A stretch of DNA of 64,000 nt, taken from Novosphingobium sp. AP12 (lineage in GTDB: Bacteria > Pseudomonadota > Alphaproteobacteria > Sphingomonadales > Sphingomonadaceae). Location: the NCBI RefSeq assembly GCF_000281975.1, contig NZ_AKKE01000009.1, positions 1 to 64,000 on the forward strand, written 5' to 3'. The translations under genes were made by a program, and so were the position numbers. Positions 54,384 through 63,164 of the stretch are shown here, one piece after another; position 1 is the stretch's first letter; every line of letters starts with the position of its first letter. The notes beneath the pieces were generated by a model. That model was not told where the DNA came from. It saw nothing but the letters and a program-made list of their open reading frames with translations, and did not search any database.

Positions 54384-55187
54384 CTATTGCGTCAAGCTCA
54401 GTTCGCCGACGAGCCCGCGCAGCTGTTCGATTTTTTGATGCGGAAGAGCGTTGTCGAGGATCGCCATGTTCGCACGGATATTCGCGGGGTTTGACAACGA
54501 AAAAATCACGGGGCCGCGACCATTTGCATCAACCGCCTCAGCAAGGAATAGGCGGGCCAGTTGTCCGACGTCGAGCCTGTCCATCTCGAGCCTTTCCTGC
54601 CAACGCGCTTGCATTTCCGGCTGGTTCTGAAGCCGCCTGACGAGGTCTGAAAAGGCAGCGCCAAGCGGCGAGTGCGTGGCGAGTACAGGTACGCCGTCAA
54701 AGCCTGCCTTGTCCTGCAGGCGCAGCCAGATGCTGTCGGGGGCCTGAGCGAAAGCGAATACGCCCGGGTACGGCGCCAGGATTGCCCGTGTCTCGCCGCG
54801 CCCGGTGGCAAGTCCGTAAGCTCCGATCTGTCCCTCCGCCCGAAGCCGTTCCAGCATTGCCAGGAGATCGTTGGTCACGTCCGCAGGAGCGGCTTCGTGC
54901 AGCAGCAGCAGGTCGACCCTGTCCGTGCCGAGTTCCGAAAGGCTCGTATGCAGGCTCGTCCGGACTTGTTCGGGCCGGAAACGATGGGCCGGCGCCTTGG
55001 CAAATTGCGCTACGGGCGTCCCTGTGACGGCTGCAATCTTGCGTGCCACTTAGGCCGCAAAATGCTGGCTCGGCGGGAGTATGCCCACCTTTGTCGCGAT
55101 GAACATATTCTCTTTTCTACGAGGATCTACGCTACCTAGAACCGCCTCTGCGCTCCCGCAACGGTACATTATACCAGTATCGAAATA
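54384..55187 (-). pseudogene. Aldo-keto reductase interrupted by an in-frame stop
   Basis: The 5' part reads YFDTGIMYRCGSAEAVLGSV and MFIATKVGILPPSQHFAA, then TAA (55050-55052), and the same frame continues VARKIAAVTGTPVAQFAKAP, RVDLLLLHEAAPADV and GQIGAYGLATGR to a normal end. The AKR tetrad positions (Asp, Tyr, Lys, His) fall on both sides of the stop. The first beta strand and the LGxGT segment before FDTG are missing or unrecognisable and the DNA there becomes AT-rich. A translated product from an internal GTG at 55049 would lack the cofactor site, so it is most likely a pseudogene. Confidence 0.78.
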
Positions 55188-55377
55188 CTGTAACGCGTAA
55201 TTTGTTGAAAAATACAGAATTATTATCACCTCCTTTGACAAAATGTACGGCGAGTAACTACTCGTTGCCGAACTCAATGCAGTAGTCAAATGGTAATACA
55301 ACCGAATTTACATCCATTTTCTACCTTCCTGTTTTCATAAAAGCATGCCTTCGTGATAGGTCAGTGGCAACCCGACT
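55188..55377. other. AT-rich spacer between two pseudogenes
   Basis: A stretch of low GC content (runs such as AATACAGAATTATTATC) unlike the rest of the window. It may hold the former promoter of the two divergent broken genes. No gene is supported. Confidence 0.4.
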
Positions 55378-57037
55378 TTGGAGGAAAGATGGCGGTTATG
55401 GACTTGTCACGAAGGTGATGTTCCCGAAGAGGGGGTGACGTGCGATGTCTACCTCATCGGTGCTGGCGCAGCCGGGATTTCGATCGCACCGGCCCTTGCA
55501 GGGAGCCGTTTTTCGGTATGTTTTCTCGAAAGCTGCGGGCTCGGGGCGGAAGCGAAAACCCAGTCGTGGTACGAAGGGGACTTCACCGGCCACGCCATGA
55601 CCATGGACGTGGGTCGCTACCGCGGGCTGGGCGGCTCCACATCCAAATGGACGGGTAGGTGCGGCATGCTCGACGATATCGATTTGGCGAGGCGACCATG
55701 GGTGCCGCATTCGGGGTGGCCGATCGATCTTGACGATCTGGAGCCCTACTACAAAGCGGCGCAGTTGATCTGCGGCTTTGCCGAACCCTGGATCGAGGAT
55801 TAGCACGCCGCACGGATGCTTGGCGTGCCGGCCACAAATGATCCCAGACTGCGCAATTTCATGTGGCGCTACGCGCCGATCGGCAAACGCGTTTATCGCA
55901 GTTGGGGTGTCGCGGCAGCTTCTGCAAGACGCAGGAAACGTCGATACGATCCTCCATGCCAATATGACCAAATGGCATGCGTCGCCGGATGGAGGTCAGG
56001 TCGAGGCGGTCACAATTTCCACGTTCGACGGCAGGCAGCGTGTTGTCAGGGCGCTCACGTTCGTCCTGTGCGGGGGCGGACTCGAAGGCACGCGCCTTTT
56101 CCTGTCCAGCGCCGATGACGTGCCGGGCGGCCTCGGTTCGGGCTACGGAATGGCCGGCCGATTCTTCATGCAGCATCCACGCGGACGTATAGGTCGGCTT
56201 GAAGCCGATGCGCGAACGCCCCTCGCTCTACAGGATCGCCATGCGATCTTCGGCGTACGGGACGGGCTGCAATACGAAACCGGCTTTGCCCTGACAGAGC
56301 GGGCGCAGCGGGAAGGCGGCTTGCTGAACGCCAGCGTCATTTTGACCTACGATGCGGATCCCGATTCGGGATGGGCGGCGTTCAAGTCGCTCCCGAGCAC
56401 CGAGCCCGAGGGGCCGGAGCGCACTTACGGTAGGGCAGGGGCGCTGATGCGGAAGGCGAAGGATCCGGGCTCGATAGCATCTAACCTGTGGCGCAAAGGC
56501 AGGCAGAAACGCCATGCGGCATGCCCCGTCAGCGGGATCAATCTGCTCATCGACCTCGAACAGACCCCAGATCCGGACAGTCGGATCACTCTTTCCTCAG
56601 ATCGGGACCGCCTGGGCATGCGCAAGGCGCGGGTGGATTGGCGGATCGGTAACGATGAACGCCGCACTGCTGCACAGTTCGGACATTTCCTGCCTGACCA
56701 TTTCACCAGGACCGGTGGCGGAAAGGTCGAGCTGGACGAGTGGGTTCACGACAGCGGCCCCGTCGGTGATGAACTGACAGGCACCCACCATCATATCGCC
56801 ACCTTGCGCATGTCGCAAAGCCCCCGCGATGGGGTAGTCGATGGCCACTGCCGCGTGCACGGCGTAGACAATCTCTGCGTGTCCAGCTGCGCGATCTTTG
56901 CCACTGGGGGCCATGCAAATCCGACCTTAACCATCGTAGCCCTCGCCTCGCGTCTGGCGGACCACATACGCCACCGGCTTAACCGGCCGCAGCTTTGTGC
57001 GACCCGCACGGCGCCGGAGGTTGCTGTTGTGTCGTGA
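55378..57037 (+). pseudogene. GMC-type FAD oxidoreductase broken by a stop and a frameshift
   Basis: The N-terminal FAD site is VYLIGAGAAGISIAPALAGS, followed by GRYRGLGGSTSKWTGRCGML. The frame then meets an amber stop (55801-55803) just after FAEPWIED, continues for about 35 codons in the same frame (HAARMLGVPATNDPRLRN), and shifts near 55910 into another frame that carries the rest: SRQLLQDAGNVDTI, LCGGGLEGTRLFL, and the C-terminal catalytic HHHIATLRMSQSPRDGVVDG, ATGGHANPTLTIVALASRL. Apart from these two lesions the protein is full length. Such GMC proteins occur in sphingomonad exopolysaccharide loci. Confidence 0.82.
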
Positions 57038-57122
57038 CGGAGACTCGGCGGCGAATCGGGAAGACTGCCCGTTCAACCCGATCCAGGTCAGCGCGTGCGC
57101 GCACGCGACATCTGGCCTCGGA

Positions 57123-58289
57123 TCAATCGGAACCGAACAGGTCGCGCGTAAAGACTTTCTCTTTCACGTCCTCGATCGGGGCTGTCATGCGGTTTGCGAT
57201 GATGATGTCGCATTCCTGCTTGAAGACGTCGAGGTCTCGTATGACCTTGGAACCATAGAATTCGCTCTCGGCCATGACGGGTTCGTAAATCACGACCTCT
57301 ATGCCCTTCGCCTTGATCCGTTTCATGATGCCCTGGATCGAGGACTGGCGAAAATTGTCCGACCCAGCCTTCATCACGAGGCGGTATACGCCCACCTTCC
57401 TGGGCTTTTGCGCGATGATCTGGTCGGCCAGGAAATCCTTGCGTGTGCGATTGGCGTCAACGATCGCTCGGATCAGATTCTGCGGGACCTCAGAGTAGTT
57501 CGCCAGCAACTGCTTGGTATCCTTGGGGAGGCAGTACCCGCCGTAGCCGAAACTGGGGTTGTTGTAGTGCCTGCCGATCCGTGGATCGAGACCGATGCCG
57601 TCGATGATCTGGCGTGTGTCCATGCCGCCGGCGATCGCGTAGCTGTCGAGTTCGTTGAAGAAAGCCACGCGCATGGCGAGGTAGGTGTTGGCAAAAAGTT
57701 TGATCGCCTCGGCCTCGTGGGCGTCGGTGAAGAGCACTTCGACGTCCTTCCTTTCGGCGCCCTGAAGCAGCAGATCGGCGAAAATGCGCGCGCGTTCCGA
57801 CCGTTCGCCGACGATGATGCGCGAGGGGTGAAGGTTGTCGTAGAGCGCCCGGCCTTCGCGCAGGAATTCGGGGCTGAAAATGATGTTGGAGGTACCCAGA
57901 CGTGCCCGAACGTCCTCGACATAACCGACGGGGATGGTCGACTTGATCACGATCGTCGCATCGCCGTTCACGGCCGTGGCGGTGCGGATCACCGCCTCCA
58001 CCGAGGACGTGTCGAACTTGTTGGTTTCGGGATCGTAGTTCGTCGGCGTGGCTACGATCACGTAGTCGGCGCCGGCCAGGGCCTCCTGCGGATCGAGCGT
58101 GGCGGTCAGGTTGAGCGGACTGGTCGCGAGGAAATCCTCCAATTCCGCATCGACGATCGGCGACTTGCGCGCTGCCAGCATTGCTACCCGCTCCGCGGAG
58201 ATATCGACTGCGGCCACCTCGTTGTGCTGAGCCAGCAGGACCGCATTGGAAAGACCGACATAACCAAGACCGAAAACGGCGATCTTCAT
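57123..58289 (-). CDS. ugd: UDP-glucose 6-dehydrogenase
   Basis: A 388-residue enzyme, the same length as E. coli Ugd. The N-terminal NAD site is [40 protein letters not shown] binds substrate, the catalytic Cys253 is in [14 protein letters not shown], and [20 protein letters not shown] is a strong Ugd signature. It makes UDP-glucuronate for capsule or exopolysaccharide. The internal ATG at MKIAVFG is chosen by family length; an upstream frame extension is not conserved. It is transcribed away from the DCC/HTTM genes. GDP-mannose dehydrogenase is less likely. Confidence 0.92.
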   Translation of the reverse strand: MKIAVFGLGYVGLSNAVLLAQHNEVAAVDISAERVAMLAARKSPIVDAELEDFLATSPLNLTATLDPQEALAGADYVIVATPTNYDPETNKFDTSSVEAVIRTATAVNGDATIVIKSTIPVGYVEDVRARLGTSNIIFSPEFLREGRALYDNLHPSRIIVGERSERARIFADLLLQGAERKDVEVLFTDAHEAEAIKLFANTYLAMRVAFFNELDSYAIAGGMDTRQIIDGIGLDPRIGRHYNNPSFGYGGYCLPKDTKQLLANYSEVPQNLIRAIVDANRTRKDFLADQIIAQKPRKVGVYRLVMKAGSDNFRQSSIQGIMKRIKAKGIEVVIYEPVMAESEFYGSKVIRDLDVFKQECDIIIANRMTAPIEDVKEKVFTRDLFGSD

Positions 58290-58773
58290 TATCGGGTCAC
58301 TCCCGCTGCTCGAGGATCGCGCTGCGGCATAGCCGGCATCGGAAGGGGAGTGCACTGGAATGCCATTCGTTTTCCTGCTTTTTCCGCGGCCCTCTGGCCG
58401 TCGACCCGGTGGTCTATCCGGCATCGCAGCGGAGCGCGTCAACGGGATTGTGCTGCAGCGGCAACCTAAGGGCGGGGAGACGACTGATCTGTCACCCTTA
58501 AGGGTGGGCCGGCGACTATTTCAGTCTTCGTCGCTCATATCCCTACCCCGCGACCGGAGTATCACGGATGGGAACGTGCCCGCATGGGAAAACCAAGCAT
58601 ATGATGGCTCAACGCGCTGCAATGGTTGCGATTCGGTGCGGCGCGATGCCGCGCTCGTTGCTCTACCCTATCGGGTTAATCACTTAGGTATGGTTGTGAT
58701 AGCCAATGAATGATGGGAACCTGTTCAGGCGCGGTGAAACTGCGCTTACCTGTTTCTCGAGGGGAATAAGGCC
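58290..58773. other. 484-bp divergent intergenic region with a palindrome
   Basis: No gene is supported. CACCCTTAAGGGTG (58493-58506) is a perfect 14-bp palindrome, a candidate operator for the ugd and DCC/HTTM units. The right end holds the AGGGGA ribosome site of the small membrane protein. Confidence 0.5.
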
Positions 58774-58971
58774 TTGCCAGATCAGACCGCAACGCATGGC
58801 ATGTCGCCGCTCAAGATACTGGTCGTTGCTTCGAGCGGCTTGCTGACCCTGGTAGGTATATTCGATGCGCTCACGAACCTTCCCGTTGTATCCGGCTGCG
58901 CGTTTTATGGTGAGTGTCATCGCGAGAGTTTCCGCGATCCTCCGGGCGAGATGGGCAAGGACGTTCCGTGA
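58774..58971 (+). CDS. Small predicted membrane protein (65 residues)
   Basis: TTG start with GGGGA about eight bases upstream. The protein MPDQTATHGMSPLKILVVAS continues into one hydrophobic helix (LKILVVASSGLLTLVGIFDAL), then a short segment with two Cys (SGCAFYGECHRESF). Its stop overlaps the GTG of the DCC protein (GTGA), which supports real translation. I do not recognise a family. The two cysteines next to a predicted thiol protein suggest it could be its redox partner; this is inference. Confidence 0.55.
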   Translation: MPDQTATHGMSPLKILVVASSGLLTLVGIFDALTNLPVVSGCAFYGECHRESFRDPPGEMGKDVP

Positions 58972-59402
58972 ACGACAACGCGGCGGCCGACGCTGACCCC
59001 AGTCCCCGTGCTCTGATCGTCTACGATGGCGAGTGTATTTTCTGCCAGAACTACGTGCGAATGATCAAGCTGCGCGAGAGTGTCGGGACTGTGGACCTGG
59101 TCGATGCGCGCAGTGACGATCCGCGTGCGCGCGCCATAGTGGCCCAAGGCTTCGACCTCGACGAGGGCATGGTATTTTCTTACCGTGACCGGATATATCA
59201 CGGCTCCGACGCGGTCCACGCGATCGCGCTGCTGGGATCGTCGTCCAGCGCCTTCAATAGACTCAATGCCATGCTTTTCTCGCGGCCGACAATCGCCCGC
59301 CTCAGCTATCCATGGCTCAAGGCTGGCCGGCGGGCGACCCTGTGGTTGCGAGGCCGCAAGTTGATCAGACAGTCCGGCGTCACTGACGGATCGATATCGT
59401 AA
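58968..59402 (+). CDS. DCC-family thiol-disulfide protein (DUF393)
   Basis: A 144-residue thioredoxin-like protein of the DUF393/DCC family, recognised by IVYDGECIFCQNYVRMIKLR (the DGxCxxC motif) near residues 17-36 and by DARSDDPRARAIVAQG and IYHGSDAVHAIALL. No signal peptide is seen, so it is probably cytosolic or membrane-associated. GTG start overlapping the small membrane protein's stop. The next gene encodes an HTTM-like membrane protein, a common neighbour or fusion partner of DUF393, though the reaction is unknown. Confidence 0.85.
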   Translation: MNDNAAADADPSPRALIVYDGECIFCQNYVRMIKLRESVGTVDLVDARSDDPRARAIVAQGFDLDEGMVFSYRDRIYHGSDAVHAIALLGSSSSAFNRLNAMLFSRPTIARLSYPWLKAGRRATLWLRGRKLIRQSGVTDGSIS

Positions 59403-59429
59403 CCGTCGGGGGGCCTTGTGGGGGACCTT

Positions 59430-60896
59430 ATGCAGACAGTACAGCCGATCCCGCTTTTCCGCCGACTTTCATGGCAGAAAATGGCCGCAGAGCGTGCCAC
59501 GCCGACTTACGACGGGTTGACCGCGGTAGCTCCTTGCTGGGGCGTCGCCGCACTTTTCAGCATCGTCGGTGACCCCTCCGGTCTCACTGGCCGCGAGGGA
59601 ATAATCTATCTTCTGCTGGCATGGTCGGTAGTCGGTGCCAGCGCGTTGACCATACTGTTCCCGCGCAAGACCTGGGCTTTCGTGGGCCTCGCCGCCTGCA
59701 CGGTACTGCTCTACGCGGTGCGCCTGCCGGTGGCCTCCAACAACAAGACGATAACCACTGCCTTCGACCTTTGCATCCTGCTCAGCGCATGCGTGCTGTC
59801 GGCGAGAGGATCGCTGGACCGCCAACGCTTTTACGAAAGCCTGCGCACCCCGGCCCGCCTGCTGCTGGCGATCATGTATTTCTACGGCATCTTTCACAAG
59901 ATCAACACAGACTTCCTCGATCCCACGGTAAGCTGCGCGGTCGGCCTGTACAAGCCGCTGGCGGCGCCTTTCGGTCTCGAGGACAATCTGATCGGCCGGT
60001 ACATGGCGATCTGGTCCACGTTCGTGATCGAGGGCATCGCGATCGTCGCCTTGTTCTGGCGCAGGTGGTTCGCCATCGGCCTGTGCAGCGCGCTGGTGTT
60101 CCACTACATCATCCCGATCTCGGCCTACAGCTGGTACATGGACTTCTCCAGCCTGGTCTTCGCGCTCTACATGCTGTCGATGCCGCGCGATGCCAGCGCG
60201 AAGATCTACGAGATCGTATACCGCCACATGGTCGAGCCGCTTCGCGCCCTGTTCGGCCGGATCGGTATTCTGGCTCCGGCGGGCGGCCTGCTGCTGGCGG
60301 CGACAATGGTGGTTCTGCTGCTGGCACTGGCCAATCCGGGCCGCCCGGCGCTGATGCTGCTGCATTCGATCTTCATCCTGACCTGGGCGGTCGTGGGCGG
60401 CATCGCGATGACGGTAATGATCTACGTTGCCATGCTGTACCTGCCCTATACCGGCCCCCGGCAATCGTCCCCGAAATGGACCTGGATCATCCCGGCGCTG
60501 TTCTTCATCAGCTGCGTTTCGCCTTATGTCGGCCTGAAGACCGAAAGCTCGATCAACATGTTCAGCAACCTTCACACCGAAGGCGGCAGCACCAATCACC
60601 TGATGTTCGAGAAGCCGCCCTATCTCTTCCCCTATCAGCAGGACATCGTGCAGGTCGTAGCGTCGTCGAGCCCGTCGCTCACCCGGGCGGCGAACGAAGG
60701 AACCATGAGCGTGATGTTCGCGATCGAGGAGTTCCTGCGCCGGCATCCGGACCAATGGGTGACCTTCACGCACAACGGCCGGCTGGTCGAGCACGCCACT
60801 GCGGCCACTTTGCCAAGCGCCTCGAACTGGTTCGAGCGTAAGTTCCTGATCTTCAAGCACGTCGATCCGAACCGGCCGAAGGTCTGCACCCACTGA
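59430..60896 (+). CDS. HTTM-like polytopic membrane protein
   Basis: A 488-residue protein with about nine to ten hydrophobic helices to residue 370 and a soluble C-terminal tail. RLLLAIMYFYGIFHKINTDFLDPTVSCAVGLYKPL is typical of HTTM (vitamin-K-dependent gamma-carboxylase-like) domain proteins, including the conserved Lys/Asp after helix four. YMDFSSLVFALYMLSMPRD agrees. ATG start with GGGGGA five bases upstream; a GTG four codons before is an alternative. Located directly after the DCC protein, so the two probably form one machine, perhaps modifying lipids or polysaccharide. True carboxylase activity is not implied. Confidence 0.75.
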   Translation: MQTVQPIPLFRRLSWQKMAAERATPTYDGLTAVAPCWGVAALFSIVGDPSGLTGREGIIYLLLAWSVVGASALTILFPRKTWAFVGLAACTVLLYAVRLPVASNNKTITTAFDLCILLSACVLSARGSLDRQRFYESLRTPARLLLAIMYFYGIFHKINTDFLDPTVSCAVGLYKPLAAPFGLEDNLIGRYMAIWSTFVIEGIAIVALFWRRWFAIGLCSALVFHYIIPISAYSWYMDFSSLVFALYMLSMPRDASAKIYEIVYRHMVEPLRALFGRIGILAPAGGLLLAATMVVLLLALANPGRPALMLLHSIFILTWAVVGGIAMTVMIYVAMLYLPYTGPRQSSPKWTWIIPALFFISCVSPYVGLKTESSINMFSNLHTEGGSTNHLMFEKPPYLFPYQQDIVQVVASSSPSLTRAANEGTMSVMFAIEEFLRRHPDQWVTFTHNGRLVEHATAATLPSASNWFERKFLIFKHVDPNRPKVCTH

Positions 60897-60962
60897 ATCC
60901 GGGGGGGTGGCGGATGCCGAAGGTCGGGAGCCGCCTTTCGAGAAGGGCGGCAGACATAAAGG

Positions 60963-60988
60963 GCCGGGCCGTGTTTTTCCGGCCCGGC
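60963..60988 (+). terminator. Terminator-like hairpin downstream of the HTTM gene
   Basis: GCCGGGCCG and CGGCCCGGC form a perfect 9-bp stem; the loop TGTTTTTC is T-rich, but few Ts follow the stem. Confidence 0.6.
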
Positions 60989-61022
60989 TCGTTTCGGCGG
61001 GGAGAACAAAGGCGCAAGGCCG

Positions 61023-61054
61023 GGCCTGAGGCCGAGCGACGTGCTCGGCAGGCC
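61023..61054. terminator. Second hairpin between HTTM and luxR genes
   Basis: GCCGAGC and GCTCGGC pair around GACGT, extended after a bulge by GGCCT with AGGCC. It can serve either of the convergent genes. The rest of the 303-bp spacer shows nothing. Confidence 0.45.
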
Positions 61055-61199
61055 GTTATATCATCCCACTGATGAGAAAAGTCCGGAGCGCGCCCCTGGC
61101 GAAATCTGCAGGCGCGTCGGCACCGAGGCACCGGGGTGGGACGCAGCGACGGGCTCATGCAGACGGGGCGCCCTCACGCCATCTACCAGCGCGCGGCGC

Positions 61200-61892
61200 T
61201 CAGCAGACCGTGCTGCGGTCCGCCCGCTCGAAGTTCGAGCGCTGTTCGTAGTTGGGCAGACCGCGGGCCGTGGCCCACATCGCCGCCTGCGTCCTGTTGG
61301 CGACGTTGAGCTTTCGCAGGATTGCCTTGACGTGGACCTTCACTGTCGCTTCGGTGACCAGGAGCTTTCGCGCGATGTGCTTGTTGGAGTAGCCCGCCAT
61401 CAAGCAGCACAGGACGTCGTTCTCGCGCTGGGACAGGTTGGCCGCGGTGCTGGACTGTCCCTCCCGCGGTTCCGGCGGGGCAACCCTGAAGTCCTCGCGC
61501 CGCAGCATGTCGGCGACATCTGGCGGCATGACCTTGTGGCCCAGCGCGGCAAGCTGCAACAGGGCGATGAGCGTGTCGCACGGCATGTCCTTGACGGCAT
61601 ACCCTTGCGCGCCGTTGTCGAGGCAGGTGAGCATCGCGGCCAGGTCGAACTTCTCGACCAGGATCAAACCCCTCAGGCACTCGCGGTCGACCAGCCACTG
61701 GAGGGCGCTGAGTTGCTCCTCCAGGCTCGGCACGTCCACCAGCACGAGGTGATCGCTCCTCGATGGGAGGTCCGGCAGTTCCTCTACGCAGGAGGACATC
61801 GAAATGACGTCGATCCCCCCCTCCGAGACGATGCGCCGAAGCCCCTCGCGAGAAATGAGACTGGGGTTTATGATAGAGACTGAAATTCCCAA
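61200..61892 (-). CDS. LuxR/FixJ-type response regulator with degenerate acidic pocket
   Basis: A 230-residue regulator: a receiver-like N-terminal domain and a C-terminal LuxR helix-turn-helix (LSQRENDVLCCLMAGYSNKHIARKLLVTEATVKVHVKAILRKLNV). In the receiver, the paired acidic residues usual after strand one are replaced (SIINPSLISREGL instead of VVDDHPLFREGL), though the phospho-acceptor-like Asp in LVLVDVPSLEEQ and the Lys in GYAVKDMPCDTL remain. TTG start with AAGG eight bases upstream. No sensor kinase is nearby. Such regulators control exopolysaccharide genes in sphingomonads, and wza and the transferase lie next to it. Confidence 0.85.
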   Translation of the reverse strand: MGISVSIINPSLISREGLRRIVSEGGIDVISMSSCVEELPDLPSRSDHLVLVDVPSLEEQLSALQWLVDRECLRGLILVEKFDLAAMLTCLDNGAQGYAVKDMPCDTLIALLQLAALGHKVMPPDVADMLRREDFRVAPPEPREGQSSTAANLSQRENDVLCCLMAGYSNKHIARKLLVTEATVKVHVKAILRKLNVANRTQAAMWATARGLPNYEQRSNFERADRSTVC

Positions 61893-62237
61893 CGGGCCAC
61901 CTTCCGAGTTTCAGCCGTGCACCGCAATGTCGCAGCATACGGTCGCTTTTCCTTCTCGGCCTTTCCAGGTCAGTCCTGCCATCGGATAGCACAAGTAGGC
62001 GCAAGACGTGCGCAATGTAAGACACCCTGTTCCCGATACATATTTGTTATAATTGATAATTAAAATACATCAGGAGCACATCGCATTAATCAAAAATGTT
62101 CGCGATCATTACTCATATAGATTACACTTAGTGAGTTAGCTGAAAATACGTGTTTCTGTATGGGGGTTTTTTATCAATCCGCCCATTACACGTTGAAACT
62201 ACGCATTTTTGAGCCAGGCCGTTGTGCCAATGCCGCA
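61893..62237. other. 345-bp AT-rich region upstream of luxR
   Basis: It carries the luxR promoter on the minus strand and the end of the wza unit. TTATAATTGATAATTAAAAT near 62048-62067 stands out as AT-rich. No gene or convincing dyad was found. Confidence 0.4.
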
Positions 62238-62816
62238 TCACAGCATGGATTCGTTCACGGTGATCGTGTCGCCTGGCATGATGATGAGGCCGGGATCGCC
62301 CACTGGCACCTTGCGGCCACCGCCCCAGCTCTTGCGGCGCACGACGACGGTGCCCTTGTTGGCACGCGTGGTGAACCCGCCCGCCTTGGCGATGCCCTGG
62401 AGCAGCGACATCTCGCCGGTGAAGGTATATTCGCCCGGCTTGCCCACCTCGCCTATGACGTAGAACGGCCGGTACGAAATCACGTCCACCGCAACGCGAG
62501 GATTGAGGACGTACCCGCCTTGCGCGAGCTTAGCGGTGATCGCGTCGGCCATCTGCTGGGGCGTGCTGCCCGCAGCGGGCACGTCGGAAATCAGCGGCAG
62601 GGTCACGCTTCCGGAACTGCCGACCTCGTAATCGCCGGTCAGCGAGGGTTCGTCGAAGACCGCCACCCGTACCTTGTCGCCGGCGTCCAGACGCGTGCCC
62701 TGCATCGAGCGGGCATTGGCTTCGGAAACGTCGACGAACGGGTAGTCCTGGGTCGCACATCCGGCCGTGGCCGTCATCGCAAGCAATGCGACCAATGTGG
62801 CGGAGCGCCGAACCAT
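62238..62816 (-). CDS. Wza-like polysaccharide export lipoprotein (short form)
   Basis: A 192-residue protein with a lipoprotein signal: MVRRSATLVALLAMTATAGC, lipobox Cys20. The Poly_export domain (LDAGDKVRVAVFDEPSLTGDYEVGSSGSVTLPLISDVPAAG) is followed by one SLBB-type segment (PFYVIGEVGKPGEYTFTGEM). It is about half the length of Wza, so it lacks the C-terminal outer-membrane helix region and may be a partner rather than a whole channel. The ATG at the lipoprotein signal is chosen; longer frames would bury it. It is divergent from the sugar transferase. Confidence 0.85.
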   Translation of the reverse strand: MVRRSATLVALLAMTATAGCATQDYPFVDVSEANARSMQGTRLDAGDKVRVAVFDEPSLTGDYEVGSSGSVTLPLISDVPAAGSTPQQMADAITAKLAQGGYVLNPRVAVDVISYRPFYVIGEVGKPGEYTFTGEMSLLQGIAKAGGFTTRANKGTVVVRRKSWGGGRKVPVGDPGLIIMPGDTITVNESML

Positions 62817-63164
62817 GGCTGCAGAAAATACGGCTGATCGTTCATGTCCATGCGGTACAGACTTGGAACAGAGCAAAGTCACCCTCCTTGCTTGCGCGGC
62901 CCGACTGGTTGGCGGGAACAACATCATCCTATCCAAGTACATTTTCCGTTCCATACCCCTTATGATGTGCGGGAAAAACAGGAGCGCCGGGTCGATAGTC
63001 AAAAAGGGGTAGCCGAATTTAATTCTTATGATCGATTGCCTGTGAAGGGCGGATGCCGTCACTCTGACCGTGGCTGATCGATCTGTGGCTGTTCCTTGAA
63101 CCGGGGCAGCGAGGTCTTTCGGTGACTGCGACCTTCGGTTGCTACGGATAGAAGGGCAGCCTCC
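62817..63164. other. 348-bp divergent region between wza-like and transferase genes
   Basis: Promoters for both genes must lie here. I found no perfect dyad and no supported coding sequence. Confidence 0.35.
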
